Source: Branchipolynoe longqiensis (lineage: Eukaryota > Annelida > Polychaeta > Phyllodocida > Polynoidae). Taken from it: a DNA stretch of 64,000 nucleotides. This document shows, piece after piece, positions 11,062 through 21,849 of this stretch. A program made the position numbers and the translations under genes. The stretch lies in contig CM059193.1 in the NCBI GenBank assembly GCA_030323885.1, forward strand, positions 72,515,543 to 72,579,542. Reading direction: 5' to 3'. Numbering within the stretch: the stretch's first letter is position 1; the number at the start of each line of letters is the position of its first letter. Below the pieces are notes generated by a model that ran no database searches, had not been told where the DNA came from, and saw only the letters and a program-made list of their open reading frames with translations.

Positions 11062-11214
11062 AGGGTGGCCAAATGAGTCTTGTGTGGTCAGTCATGGGAT
11101 TTGAACCCTAGATGAGTAAACCCAATGACTTATTACAAGGATAGGAAAAGAAGTCATGGGATTTGAACCCTAGATGAGTAAACCCAATGACTTAGTACAA
11201 GGATAGGAAAAGAA
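11062..11214 (+). repeat. Degraded SINE-B head with 62-bp tandem duplication
   Basis: GGTGGCCAAATGAGT resembles the head-B A-box region. The following GTCATGGGATTTGAACCCTA unit occurs at 11091-11152 and again at 11153-11214, almost identical. The period is 62 bp. Confidence 0.65.
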
Positions 11215-11259
11215 GTGGGTTGACTATGGCCAAGTGACCACAGTTGAAATGTCCTATGC

Positions 11260-11615
11260 TTAAAGCTGCATAGTCCGAAGGAAAACATCAAATTTTCAAA
11301 ACAAAAACAATTATCCAGATTTGATTCTACATATCAAACTTAGATACTGGTGCACATATTAAGCGGTTGTCGGCACACAGAAGGGCATACAGAGCCAATG
11401 TAATAGAACCGGTTACTGCAGAAGCCTATGGTGTCAGAGTTTTGGCGTGCTTGCCAAAATTATTTGTGGATGGTTGCACTTCAAATATCTCAAAAGTTAG
11501 ACATTTGAAATAAAAGTTTCTTCAAACTAAAGTAAGGGAGGCTATAACAATCAATTTAATATATTTAACTGAGAAAATGACAGAAACTCAAAAGCATCGG
11601 ACTATGCAACTTTAA
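11260..11615 (+). mobile_element. TTAA-type MITE, full length
   Basis: Begins TTAAAGCTGCATAGTCCGAA and ends CATCGGACTATGCAACTTTAA-like. It is followed directly by the start of another copy (11616-11656, TTAAAGCTGCATACTCCGAT), which a SINE interrupts. Confidence 0.85.
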
Positions 11616-11657
11616 TTAAAGCTGCATACTCCGATGAAAACATCAAATTATCAAGAC

Positions 11658-11814
11658 CAGACGGGTGGGGTGGCCGAAGGAGCTGAGCGTCCGTCCCCTG
11701 TTTTGGGAGATCGGGGGATCCGAACCCATGAGTTCATGGGGTCGAATCCTGGTCGAGTCAAACAAATGACTTAAAAATTGATACTTGTCGCTTCCTAGCC
11801 TGGCATTCGGCATT
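11658..11814 (+). mobile_element. SINE, head B, cut by a LINE
   Basis: Starts ACCAGACGGGTGGGGTGGCC. The B-box region is duplicated (two short GAACCC/GAATCC motifs). The body stops at GGCATTCGGCATTACT, where LINE sequence begins. Confidence 0.8.
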
Positions 11815-12738
11815 ACTCATTGACACCAGAAGTGAAGATCAAATGTGGAGTGCGACAAGGATGTGTTCTATCACCTAGTCTTTTCAACATTTATACGGAA
11901 ATGATTTTCAGAGAAATAGATGACATCATAGGAATAAATGTTGGAGGTGCAAATATCAATAATTCAAGATACGCAGACAATACAGCACTGCTAGCCTTAA
12001 CGTCAAATCGACTACAAGATATAGTGGATGAAGTAAAAGAAAAAAGTGAGAGATGTGGCCTCAAAATGAATGTAAAGAAGACAAAATCCATGGTTGTCAG
12101 CAGAAAGGAATACAAACCAAGAGCAGAGATAAAAGTTAATGGTGTAATCTTGGAGCAGGTAGAGTCATTTGTGTATCTGGGCCATTTAATAACTAGTGAT
12201 GGCGGATGTGAGAGAGAGATTAAACGGAGAATAAACATTGCCAAAACAACATTTCTAAAGACGCAAAAAGTACTAACATCTAGAGACATAAATATAAAAA
12301 CAAGACTCCGACTGCTAAAATGCTATGTGTGGGCTACATGGACTTTGAAGAAAGCAATAACAACAAAGCTTGAGGCATTTGAAATGTGGCAATACAGAAG
12401 AATGTTAAAAATTCCATGGACAGCAATGATAAGCAACGTGGAGGTCCTAACAAGAATGAAAATAAAGAGACAGATAATACAAACAATCAAAAACAGAAAA
12501 ATTAAATACTTTGGCCACATGATATGACACCAGGAATCACAGAGAAGAATACTGGAAGGGAAGATAGAAGGGAAAAGACCAAGAGGGAGAAGGAGAACAA
12601 CATGGATGGACAACATCACTGAGTGGACAGCAATGAGCTATGGTGAATGCGTGAGAGGAACGAATGACAGGAAGAGATGGAGGTCCATTACAGCCAACCT
12701 TCTTCGAGAAGACGGCACCCATTGATTGATTGATTGAG
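11815..12738 (+). mobile_element. RTE-like LINE, 5'-truncated
   Basis: Contains the palm-to-C-terminus part of a reverse transcriptase ORF and ends in an ATTG-repeat tail (12723-12738). The 5' end falls in RT just before GVRQGCVLSPSLF, so endonuclease and RT fingers are missing. The 3' end abuts the middle of a TTAA-type MITE. Confidence 0.85.
11820..12725 (+). pseudogene. Reverse transcriptase fragment with altered active site
   Basis: The 235-residue frame 11820-12527 reads GVRQGCVLSPSLFNIYTEMI (RT block 4), RYADNTALLA (block 5) and FVYLGHLITSDGG (thumb side). It then continues to RRMLKIPW and KIKYFGHMI. The catalytic YADD is YADN (11970-11981), so the second metal-binding Asp is lost. The usual short segment between CYVW and ETWTL is partly deleted. 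A TGA at 12525-12527 ends the frame, but the C-terminal tail (EGKIEGKRPRGRRRTTW-type, then TNDRKRWRSITANL) reads on to about 12725. RT copies LINE RNA at a nicked target; this copy could not. Clade assignment is by resemblance. Confidence 0.85.
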
Positions 12739-12961
12739 AAAGGAACACGGAGGCAATATAATAGATCCTGTTACTGCCGAAGCCTATCTTTTGGCATGCT
12801 TGCCAACATTAATTTTGCATGGTTGCACTTCGAATATCTCAAAAGTCAGCCATTTAAAATAAGTTACTTTAAACAAAATAAGGTTGATTACAACGATCAA
12901 CCTAATATATTAATCTCAGAAAATGACAGAAACTCAGAAATATCGGACTATGCAACTTTTA
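12739..12961 (+). mobile_element. TTAA-type MITE, 3' part
   Basis: Starts mid-element (AAAGGAACACGGAGGCAATA) immediately after the LINE tail and ends ATCGGACTATGCAACTTTT. The collinear segment at 16159-16485 keeps the missing left part, so the LINE junction is specific to this copy. Confidence 0.75.
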
Positions 12962-13202
12962 TGAATGAATGCAATAACGACAAAATAATTCACACATATA
13001 ACGTAACAATATAATGTAACAAAACTAAACAAAAATATCAATGAACATCTATATCTAAAAAAGTTCTCAGTAACATTCGAACCCAACATACGTGGCCGAC
13101 ATGAATGCACCCGTACTCTAGTTAAGTTCACAACGCTTTGTGGTGTAGAGGTGTATGGGGGGAAATGGAGGCGGGGAGAAAGGGAGGAGGGTGAATGGAT
13201 TC

Positions 13203-13556
13203 AGACCACATGGGATGGCCGAATGAGTTGAGCGTCCGTATCCTGTTTTGGGAGATCGGGGTATGCAAACCCATAGGTTTGTGGATTCAAACACTGGTCG
13301 AGTCAAACCGATGACTTCAATATTTATACTTGTCGCTTCCTAGCCAGGCGCTCAGCATTATTAGGATAGGGCAAGGACTGGTTCGCTCAATGTCAGGATA
13401 ATGTGACTGAGTGGGATACCAGGTCATGGTGCTGGTGGCCTGATTTCCCAGTGGGGCACCACTATGAAGAGGCCATGAGTGCACACTGTCACAAGTCGGC
13501 ACCCGTCCTGATATGACCTTAGATGTTGCTAGGACATAAGCAACAAACAAACAGAC
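13203..13556 (+). mobile_element. SINE, head B
   Basis: Head GGGATGGCCGAATGAGTTGA with a duplicated B-box region (TGCAAACCC..GATTCAAACAC), then the full body and tail. The equivalent in the second copy of the segment is 16729-17084. Confidence 0.85.
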
Positions 13557-13723
13557 AAAATCAAATTTTAGAAACCAAGACAATTATCTAGATTTGATTA
13601 CACATATTTAACTTAGATACTGGTGCACTTATTAAACATTAGTCGCCACATAGAAGGGAGGCAATTTAATAGATCCTGTTACTGCCGAAGACTATCATTT
13701 GGCATGCTTGCCAACATTAATTT
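13557..13723 (+). mobile_element. TTAA-type MITE, 5' part
   Basis: Landmarks CAATTATCTAGATTTGATTA .. ACTGCCGAAGACTATC .. GGCATGCTTGCCAACATTAA, then an abrupt change into SINE body sequence. Confidence 0.7.
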
Positions 13724-13868
13724 GGGGCAGCACTATAAAGTCACCATGAGTGTGCACTGTCATAAGTCGGTACCCATCCTGATATGAGCTGAGATGTTGC
13801 TAGGACATAAAACAACAACAACAAACAAACAACAAACAAACAAACAACAAACAAACAAAAAACAAACG
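13724..13868 (+). mobile_element. SINE, headless 3' part with (CAAA)n tail
   Basis: Begins GGGGCAGCACTATAAAGTCA and ends in about 55 bp of ACAA/CAAACAAA repeats. Equivalent to 17246-17461, whose tail is much longer. Confidence 0.8.
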
Positions 13869-14120
13869 TGAATGGATTCAGGTGGGTTATGGGGAGGGTA
13901 TTTGTTTATAGAACGGCGGCCCAGATACAAGCTCAGCTGGTTCCCAAAAGACACATGTCAGTCCCGATCCATCAGCATGAAGCGACTCGCCCCTCGGAGC
14001 GGAACCTAATACCCATAATGAGCGATAATAGGGGACTCTCCGCCTCTTAGCGTTTACGGGCAAATTACCCTGTAAACAATTGACATCCGCTACTGGCAGC
14101 GAACCCCAGTCAAAGCCAGG
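13869..14120. other. Non-repetitive GC-richer spacer of the duplicated segment
   Basis: Near identical to 17462-17725 (TTATAGAACGGCGGCCCAGA .. GGAGCGGAACCTAATACCCA .. CTGGCAGCGAACCCCAGTCA). I recognise no gene. Short frames (about 60 codons) are unremarkable. Confidence 0.5.
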
Positions 14121-15100
14121 TATCGAGGGTACGAGTGTGGGGGTGGGGGGGGGGGTGGAGGGATGGAGTGAGGGAGGGATGGAGGGATGGAGGGAGGAGG
14201 GGGGGAGGGGAGGAGGGAGGGGCGGAGGGAGGGGCGGAGGGAGGAGGAAGGGGAGAGGACAGCAGGGAGGGAAGGAGGGAGGTAAGGAGGGAAAGGAGGA
14301 GGGAGGGAAGGAGTGAGGGGATGAGGGAGGGAGGATATAGGGAAGGATATAGGGAAGGATATAGGGAAGGATATAGGAAAGTAAGATATTAATACAAACA
14401 AGGAAGCGTATTCTTCAGTGTTATGTGTGGTCTACTCTAATGTATGGGGCAGAGACATGGACAATCTCTAAGAAAATGTACAAACGTTTAGCAGCATTTG
14501 AGATGTGGACTTATCGAAGGATGATGAAAATATCATGGACAAAGAAGATCACCAACAAAGAAGTTCTCAGAAAAATTAAAAATAAGAAAAGCTTGTTTGC
14601 CACTATACAGACAAAGAAACTTATTTATTTTGGCCACATCATTCGTCAGAGTTCAATATACCGTACATTGTTGGAAGGGAAGGTGAATGGCAGCAGAGGG
14701 AGAGGGAGACCAAGAACATCATGGTTTACAAATATTTCACAGTGGACAGGCTTGAATTATTCACAGTCTATCAGAACAGCACAACATCGGGACAAGTGGA
14801 GAACCATTGCATCCAACCCTCGACTAGAGGATGGACCTATTGATTGATTTAATAACAAAGGAGGGAGCAGGGAGGAGGGGAGAGGGAGGAAGGAACAAGG
14901 GCATGGGGGTGGAGGGAGCAAAGAGTAAAGGGGGGGGTAAAGGGGGAGGAGGGGGAGGGGTAAAGGGGGAGGAGGGCGGGAGGGAGGATGCGAGAGGAAG
15001 GGGTGGATGGAGGGGAGGAGGAAGGGGGGGGGGTGGAGGAGGTGAAGGGGGAGGAGTGGGAGCAGGGAAGGAGGGGAGGTGCGACGGGGGGGAGGGCTGC
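14121..15100. repeat. Polypurine tract split by a LINE
   Basis: GGA/GGGA-rich purine sequence at 14121-14390 and 14857-15100 with almost no pyrimidines. Frames here (Gly/Glu/Arg or Pro/Ser) are low complexity. Confidence 0.9.
14391..14856 (+). mobile_element. RTE-like LINE 3' fragment, present in one copy only
   Basis: Translation gives the RT C-terminal tail: MWSTLMYGAETWTI, AFEMWTYRRMMKISW, LIYFGHIIRQSS and RGRGRPRTSWF, ending near ATTGATTGATTTA. The corresponding site in the second segment copy (about 18030) lacks it. Flanks TTAATACAAA (left) and TTAATAACAAA (right) could be a target-site duplication with one indel. Confidence 0.85.
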
Positions 15101-15460
15101 TGGGAAATTGCCAGTAATTGTAGTTCCGTGCTCGGGTTTCGAGCATCAAGAGCAATCACCGTAGAAATCACCAGGCGTCGCTGTGCGCAAACACCACCGA
15201 ATGAACGCCGGGCCGGACGCCAGGCTGGTGTCTACCTGGAAACACAATGGAAACGTAAACATTGTAAGGCCACAAAAGGGGGAGGTATGGGGAGAGGGCA
15301 CCGAGGGGTGCGGGCAGCAGTGGGCTGTTTTTGATGAGGCTTATCGCACGGTCGCTCCGCATCGCGTCACGCATTGATTTACGAAACTCAGACCAAGCTA
15401 ATTGGTGGCGGAGTACGAAAACAACTAGCGAACGGAGGGTGCAGGTTTGCGTCGATGAGT
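15101..15460. other. CpG-rich conserved block, copy 1
   Basis: Identical by eye to 18301-18656, although neighbouring parts of the duplicated segment differ by several percent. It contains CGGTCGCTCCGCATCGCGTC and is not low complexity. A 64-codon frame at 15183-15377 matches that at 18380-18574 residue for residue, but resembles no family I know. Confidence 0.6.
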
Positions 15461-15960
15461 NNNNNNNNNNNNNNNNNNNNNNNNNNNNNNNNNNNNNNNN
15501 NNNNNNNNNNNNNNNNNNNNNNNNNNNNNNNNNNNNNNNNNNNNNNNNNNNNNNNNNNNNNNNNNNNNNNNNNNNNNNNNNNNNNNNNNNNNNNNNNNNN
15601 NNNNNNNNNNNNNNNNNNNNNNNNNNNNNNNNNNNNNNNNNNNNNNNNNNNNNNNNNNNNNNNNNNNNNNNNNNNNNNNNNNNNNNNNNNNNNNNNNNNN
15701 NNNNNNNNNNNNNNNNNNNNNNNNNNNNNNNNNNNNNNNNNNNNNNNNNNNNNNNNNNNNNNNNNNNNNNNNNNNNNNNNNNNNNNNNNNNNNNNNNNNN
15801 NNNNNNNNNNNNNNNNNNNNNNNNNNNNNNNNNNNNNNNNNNNNNNNNNNNNNNNNNNNNNNNNNNNNNNNNNNNNNNNNNNNNNNNNNNNNNNNNNNNN
15901 NNNNNNNNNNNNNNNNNNNNNNNNNNNNNNNNNNNNNNNNNNNNNNNNNNNNNNNNNNNN
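15461..15960. other. Assembly gap (500 N)
   Basis: Exactly 500 undetermined bases, a conventional scaffold-gap length. It begins at the last base shared with the second segment copy (..GTCGATGAGT). Confidence 1.
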
Positions 15961-16158
15961 GCTCGCCATCACTAGGATAGGCCAAGGACTGGTTCGCTCA
16001 GTGTCAAGATAATGTGACTGAGTGGGATATCAGGTCATGGTGCTGGTGGCCTGATTTACCAGTGGGGCAGCACTATAAAGAGGCCATGAGTGCGCACTGT
16101 CACAAGTCGGCACCGGTCCTGATATGACCTTAGATGTTGCTAGGAAATAAACAACAAA
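15961..16158 (+). mobile_element. SINE 3' part after the gap
   Basis: Starts inside the body (GCTCGCCATCACTAGGATAG) and runs to an AAACAACAAACC tail. The head lies in the gap. Confidence 0.85.
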
Positions 16159-16485
16159 CCAATCAAATCAAATTATCAAAACCAAGACAATTATCTAGAT
16201 TTGATTATACGTATATAACTTAGATACTGGTGGACTTATTAAACATTAGTTGCCACATAGAAGGGAACACAGAGGCAATTTAATAGACCCTGTTACTGCC
16301 GAAGCCTATCTTTTGGCATGCTTGCCAACATTAATTTTGCATGTTGGCACTTCAAATATCTCAAAAGTCAGCCATTTAAAATAAGTTACTTTAAACAAAA
16401 TAAGGTTGATTACAACGATCAACCTAATATATTAATCTCAGAAAATGACAGAAACTCAGAAATATCGGACTATGCAACTTTTATG
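16159..16485 (+). mobile_element. TTAA-type MITE, nearly complete
   Basis: Has the CAAAACCAAGACAATTATCT 5' landmark through ATCGGACTATGCAACTTTT. Only the first 20-30 bases are missing. Confidence 0.8.
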
Positions 16486-16728
16486 AATGAATACAATAAC
16501 GACAAAATAATTCACACATATAACGTAATAATATAATGTAACAAAAACTAAACAAAAATATCAATGAACATCTATATTTAAAAGAGTTCTCAGTAACATT
16601 CGAACCCAACATACGTGGCCGATATGAATGCACACGTACTCTAGTTAAATTCACAGCGCTGTGTGGTGTAGAGGTGTATGGGGGGGAAGGGAGCCGGGGA
16701 GGAAGGGAGGAGGGTGAATGGATTCAGA

Positions 16729-17084
16729 CCACATGGGATGGCCGAATGAGTTGAGCATCCGTATCCTGTTTTGGGAGATCGGGGTATGCAAAACCATGGG
16801 TTTGTGGATTCAAACCCTGGTCGAGTCAAATGGATGACTTCAATATTCATACTTGTCACTTCCTAGCCAGGCGCTCAGCATTATTAGGATAGGGCAAGGA
16901 CTGGTTCGCTCAGTGTCAGGATAATGTGACTGAGTGGGATATCAGGTCATGGTGCTGGTGGCCTGATTTCCCAGTGGGGCAGCACTATAAAGAGGCCATG
17001 AGTGCACACTGTCACAAATCGGCACCCGTCCTGATATGACCTTAGATGTTGCTAGGACATAAAGCAACAAACAAACAGACAAAA
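16729..17084 (+). mobile_element. SINE, head B
   Basis: Counterpart of 13203-13556: head GGGATGGCCGAATGAGTTGA, body and tail complete. Confidence 0.85.
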
Positions 17085-17245
17085 TCTAATTTTTTAAACC
17101 AAGACAATTATCTAGATTTGATTACACATATTTAACTTAGATACTGGTACACTTATTAAACATTAGTCGCCACATAGAAGGGAGGCAATTTAATAGATCC
17201 TGTTACTGCCGAAGACTATCTTTTGGCATGCTTGCCAACATTAAT
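17085..17245 (+). mobile_element. TTAA-type MITE, 5' part
   Basis: Counterpart of 13557-13723, with the same breakpoint into SINE sequence. Confidence 0.7.
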
Positions 17246-17461
17246 TTGGGGCAGTACTATAAAGTCACCATGAGTGTGCACTGTCACAAGTCGGTACCCA
17301 TCCTGATATGAGCTAGGATGTTGATAGGACATAAAACAACAACAAACAAACAACAAACAAACAACAAACAAACAACAAACAAACAACAAACAAACAACAA
17401 ACACACAACAAACAAACAACAAACAAACAACAAACAAACAACAAACAAACAACAAACAAAC
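17246..17461 (+). mobile_element. SINE 3' part with expanded (ACAAACAA)n tail
   Basis: Same junction as 13724, but the tail repeat spans about 125 bp. The expansion opens spurious frames of Asn/Gln/Thr/Lys. Confidence 0.85.
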
Positions 17462-17725
17462 GTGAATGGATTCAGGTGGGTTATGGGGAGGGTATTTGTT
17501 TATAGAACGGCGGCCCAGATACAAGCTCAGCTGGTTCCCAAAAGACACTTGTCAGTCCCGATCCATCAGCATGAAGCGACTCGCCCCTCGGAGCGGAACC
17601 TAATACCCATAATGAGCGATAATAGGGGACTCTCCGCCTCTTAGCGTTTACGGGCAAATTACCCTGTAAACAATTGACATCCGGTACTGGCAGCGAACCC
17701 CAGTCAAAGCCAGGTATCGAGGGTA

Positions 17726-18300
17726 AGAGTGGGGGGGGGGGGGGGGGGGGGAAATGGAGTGAGGGAGGATGGAGTGGAGTGAGGAGGCTAGGGGAAGGAG
17801 GGAGGGGCGGAGGGAGGGCAGAGGGAGGAAGAAGGGGAGAGGACAGCAGGAGGGAAGGAGGGAGGGAGAAGGAGGGAGGGAGGGAGAGGGAGGGAAGGAG
17901 GAGAGGAAGGAAGGGAGAGGACAGCAGTGAGGGAAAAGGAGGGAGTAAAGGAGGGAAGGAAGAAAGAGAGGAGGTAAGGAGTTGGATGGGATGAGCGGAG
18001 GGGATGAAATAGGGAAGCGATATAGTAAGATATAGAAAGGAGGGAGCAGAGGACAGGAGGGGAAGAGGGGGGAGGGGCAGGGAGCGACCACAAGGGGCGA
18101 GGGGGTGGAGGGAGCAAAGAGTAAAGGGGGGGGGTAAAAGGGGGAGGAAGGGGGAGGGTCTAAAGGGGGAGAGGGCGGAGGAGGACTGCGAAGGAAGGGG
18201 TGGATGGAGGGGAGGAGGAAGGGGGGGGGGTGGAGGAGGTGAAGGGGGAGGAGTGGGAGCAGGGAAGGAGGGGAGGTGCGACGGGGGGGAGGGCTGCTGG
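17726..18300. repeat. Polypurine tract of segment copy 2
   Basis: A G-run of about 20 at 17731-17751, then GGA/GAAGG-rich purine sequence to 18300. Long frames on both strands are low complexity. Confidence 0.9.
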
Positions 18301-18656
18301 GAAATTGCCAGTAATTGTAGTTCCGTGCTCGGGTTTCGAGCATCAAGAGCAATCACCGTAGAAATCACCAGGCGTCGCTGTGCGCAAACACCACCGAATG
18401 AACGCCGGGCCGGACGCCAGGCTGGTGTCTACCTGGAAACACAATGGAAACGTAAACATTGTAAGGCCACAAAAGGGGGAGGTATGGGGAGAGGGCACCG
18501 AGGGGTGCGGGCAGCAGTGGGCTGTTTTTGATGAGGCTTATCGCACGGTCGCTCCGCATCGCGTCACGCATTGATTTACGAAACTCAGACCAAGCTAATT
18601 GGTGGCGGAGTACGAAAACAACTAGCGAACGGAGGGTGCAGGTTTGCGTCGATGAG
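18301..18656. other. CpG-rich conserved block, copy 2
   Basis: Identical by eye to 15101-15460. Immediately downstream is a short (TG)n run (18657-18678) and a minus-strand SINE. Confidence 0.6.
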
Positions 18657-18678
18657 TGTGTGTATGTGTGTGTGTGTG

Positions 18679-19010
18679 TTGGAGATTTACGTCCTGGCAA
18701 CATTTGAGGTCTTATGAGGACGGGTACCGAGTTGTGACAGTGCAACATCATGGAGACTTTATAGTGCTGCCCCACTGGGGCATCAATCAGACTGCCAGTG
18801 CCATGACCCAATTTCCTACTCAGTCACAATATCCTGATACTGAGCTAACTGGTCCTTGCCCTATCCTAGTAATGCCAAATGCCAAGCTAGGTAGCGATAA
18901 GTATCAATTTTGTAAGTCATAGGTTTGACTCGACCAAGAATCAGACTCTTACTTTCCCTTCATCTCGGGAAGCCTGCGCTCTACCGATTCGGCCAACACA
19001 TCCGTGGGAT
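18679..19010 (-). mobile_element. SINE, head A
   Basis: Reverse-oriented copy with head ..TGCGCTCTACCGATTCGGCC at the right and the diagnostic body GGTTAGCTCAGTATCAGG (as complement). Confidence 0.85.
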
Positions 19011-19390
19011 TGCATTGATGATACGTTTAAATGCGGGCCCCTGAATCTTCTTCCTGAAGATTTATGCTGCCTATCATGTCAATAGACTTGTTTTCACTGT
19101 TAGACAGTTGGTCGATAGAGATCTTGAGCCTACACCTTTACCGAAACAAGCAATTTTTAACTTCCCACCCCACATAGACATGGTATGAGAGCAACTGGCC
19201 TTTGGTGATGCTGTAAGTTATGCACCCTCTCCCTCCCCTAATCCTAACATAGAAAGCTCTATAAATGTCACTGATCTTCCAGCCTGAAAAACAATCCAAA
19301 TGTGGTGTTTTCCTGCTTCCGAACATTGTTAGGATTGTGCAGAAATATTGATTACTCATAGGTCATCACTTTACAAGTTACATGTTTATT

Positions 19391-19740
19391 ACAGCTGTAT
19401 AGTCCAATGAAACAATCAGCATTTAATAAAAAACCAAAACACTTATCTCGATTTGAGTCTATACACCCAACTTATGTACTGAGGCATTTATTAAGCTTTT
19501 TGTTGTTATCTAGAAAAAAAATATTTAGCAAATTTAATGAACCTGTTACTAATAAAAACCTATGGCGTCCAACTTTTGATGCGCTTGCCAAAATTAATTT
19601 GCTATGTTTTCACTTCAAATATCTCTAAAATTAGTCATATAAAATAAGCATTCCTTAAAATTAAAGTAGGGTAGATCATAATGATCAAGGTAATATAGGG
19701 CTATTTATCTAACAAATTGACAAAAACTCAATACCATCAA
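19391..19740 (+). mobile_element. TTAA-type MITE, old copy
   Basis: Degenerate start (GCTGTATAGTCCAATGAAAC) and body landmarks (CACTTATCTCGATTTGAGTC, GATGCGCTTGCCAAA). More diverged than other copies. Bases 19011-19390 hold nothing recognised. Confidence 0.7.
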
Positions 19741-19744
19741 CATT

Positions 19745-20485
19745 GCTAACCTAATTCGCTTCACTCGGCATAGAAAGAGACAAGATAACAGAAAGGTAAC
19801 TTTGGAAAGTTTAATCAGGATGAAAAACATAGCGGGGCCTGCAGGCAGGCTTTCAAGTGGGTGACAGTGACCCTTCATGTCAGGTTTCTGGCAATAGCAT
19901 GCAACACGTGGCTTGTATCAAGTGCCAGCAGGGGCAAAGTCTCAGGAACCGGAAGACAGGAGAGAGATCAGCACTCACCCCCACCCACCCCCAGAACGAG
20001 GGTGGGAGGGTGGTCAAGCGAACTGGACAAACAGAGGTGCCGGGGTAGAGTGGTCTTACAGTGTGAAACACAAAGCAAGGAAAGCAGCAAGAATCCTAGC
20101 CTCGTTTGCAAATTATACATGTTAGCCTCCGCCAACATGCTCAATCATGTTTAATCTTGAAATCGCACTATCTATCAGACTAAACATCGATCGGGCAAAT
20201 GTCCAGCCAATTATTTAATCTTTATCCGACAAACTCGTTAATCCGACATTGAATTCTGGGAACAAAGTAGTCGAGTTTAACGAGTGTTCACTGTCTCTCT
20301 GCAATGCCATTAATCCCTCACCCTTTGCACTTATTATCGACTTTATGGTGGTTCTAAAATTCTTTTCATCTCAATAATTAAAGGCTTGTAAAAAGGAACT
20401 TCCAGTTTTGTTGTTCTTTATTATTATTATTATTTTCATTTTGATTCTGGCTGGTACTTTTCATTGATGTTTCTGATGTAATCTG
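19745..20485. other. No gene recognised
   Basis: Mixed-composition sequence. Overlapping frames of 60-97 codons at 19857-20154 lack domain features. GTTAATCCGAC..GTCGAGTTTAACGAGTG near 20235-20285 may be a decayed TIR element. Confidence 0.4.
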
Positions 20486-20828
20486 TTAAAGCTGCATAGT
20501 CTGGTGAAAGCAGAACATTTTCAAAACCAACGCAATTATCTAGATTTGATTCTACATATCTAACTTAGATACTGATGCACTTATTAAGCTTTTGTTCTGA
20601 GTCAATTTAATAGAACTTTTTACTGCAGAAGCCTATGATGTCAGAGTTTTGGCGTGCTTGCCAAAATTAATTTTGCATGGTTGAACTTCAAATATCCCAA
20701 AAGCTAGCCATTTAATATAAAAGTTACTTCAAACTAAAGGTAGGTAGTTTATAACAATCAACATAATACATGTATATTTATCTCAGAAAATGACTGAAAC
20801 TCAAAACCATCGGACTATGCAACTTTAA
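20486..20828 (+). mobile_element. TTAA-type MITE, full length
   Basis: Starts TTAAAGCTGCATAGTCTGGT and ends CCATCGGACTATGCAACTTTAA-like. Both ends carry TTAA. Confidence 0.85.
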
Positions 20829-20872
20829 GCACTTGTAAAAGGAACTTTCAGTTTTGTTATTTTTCTTTTTAT

Positions 20873-20896
20873 TATTACTACTATTACTATTATTTC

Positions 20897-20941
<45 letters not shown>

Positions 20942-21425
20942 GGCTGGTATTACTATTCGTCTCCCGTGTTGGTAAATCGTGGGTTCGAACCCTGGTCGAG
21001 TCAGACCAATGACTTAAAAATTGATACTTGTCGCTTCCTAGCCTGGCGCTCAGTATTATTAGGATAGGGCAAGGACTGGTTGGCTCAGTGTCAGGATAAT
21101 GTGACTGAGTGGGATATCAGGTCATGGTGCTGGTGGCCTGGTCTTCCAGTGGGGCAGCACTATAAAGTGACCATGAGTGCGCACTGTCACAAGTCGGTAG
21201 CAGTCCTGATATGACCTTAGATGTTGCTAGGACATAAAACAACAATAAACTACCATTATTATTACCATTATCACCATTATTACTATTATTACCATTATCA
21301 CCACTATTACTAGTATTACCATTATTACTATTATTACCATTATTACTATTATTACCATTGTCAGTATGTCACCATTATCACCCTTATTACTATTATTACC
21401 AGTATTACTATTATTATTCATGCTG
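20873..21425. repeat. (ATT)n microsatellite with a SINE inside
   Basis: (ATT)n at 20873-20942 and (ATT/ACC)n at 21252-21425 flank a SINE. The microsatellite may have been the insertion target or may have grown from the SINE tail. Confidence 0.85.
20957..21248 (+). mobile_element. SINE, head B, slightly 5'-truncated
   Basis: Begins within the head (CGTCTCCCGTGTTGGTAAAT), keeps the B-box GGGTTCGAACCCTGG and full body with GGTTGGCTCAGTGTCAGG. Confidence 0.85.
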
Positions 21426-21845
21426 GTCCCTTTCATCGTTGTTCCTGACAAATGGTGTTAATGCTACTTCCCCCAAGGCCATGAATCTCTCAAAGACTAA
21501 CTTTTCAGTTGGCACAAACAGTTGATCGCGTCATTGACCACGTGATGTATTCTCCTCAACGGGTCCAACATCCGGGGATCAAAGGCAGGAGCAGCTCGGA
21601 GACCGCCCATTTCCGGTTCCGCTCTATGCTCAAAACCAACGGCATGCAAACTCTCCAAGCTGGTTCTAAATCGGCACTTTGGGTTACCTTTGAACTGCCG
21701 ACCATGCTGCTGTCACTTAGTGTCAGCCGGGGGATGCGCTTGGAGAGTGTGAACCAGCCTGTGAACCAGCCCTACCCGATTCACCGCAGCCTTTCGAGAA
21801 CTCTCCAAACCGATATGTCAGCTATACCACACCACACAAATGGAC
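21426..21845. other. Non-repetitive stretch, no gene recognised
   Basis: A 120-codon + frame (21509-21871) begins MAQTVDRVIDHVMYS. Composition is not low complexity, but no domain or splice context is evident, so I do not call a gene. Confidence 0.35.
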
Positions 21846-21849
21846 GCAT

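Larger units (their letters stand above)
12739..15460 (+). repeat. Large duplicated segment, copy 1
   Basis: Collinear with 16258-18656. Both copies contain, in order: MITE 3' part, spacer, SINE-B, MITE 5' part, headless SINE with (CAAA)n tail, GC-rich spacer, purine tract, and a 360-bp CpG-rich block. Copy 1 alone carries a LINE fragment (14391-14856). Copy 1 ends exactly at the N gap. Confidence 0.9.
16258..18656 (+). repeat. Large duplicated segment, copy 2
   Basis: Second copy of 12739-15460 in the same orientation. It differs by point changes, a much longer (CAAA)n tail (17337-17461), a differently arranged purine tract, and absence of the 14391-14856 LINE fragment. Confidence 0.9.

Noticed and set aside
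15331..16012. Frames of about 190-214 codons over the gap.
   Set aside because: They consist of undetermined bases (N).
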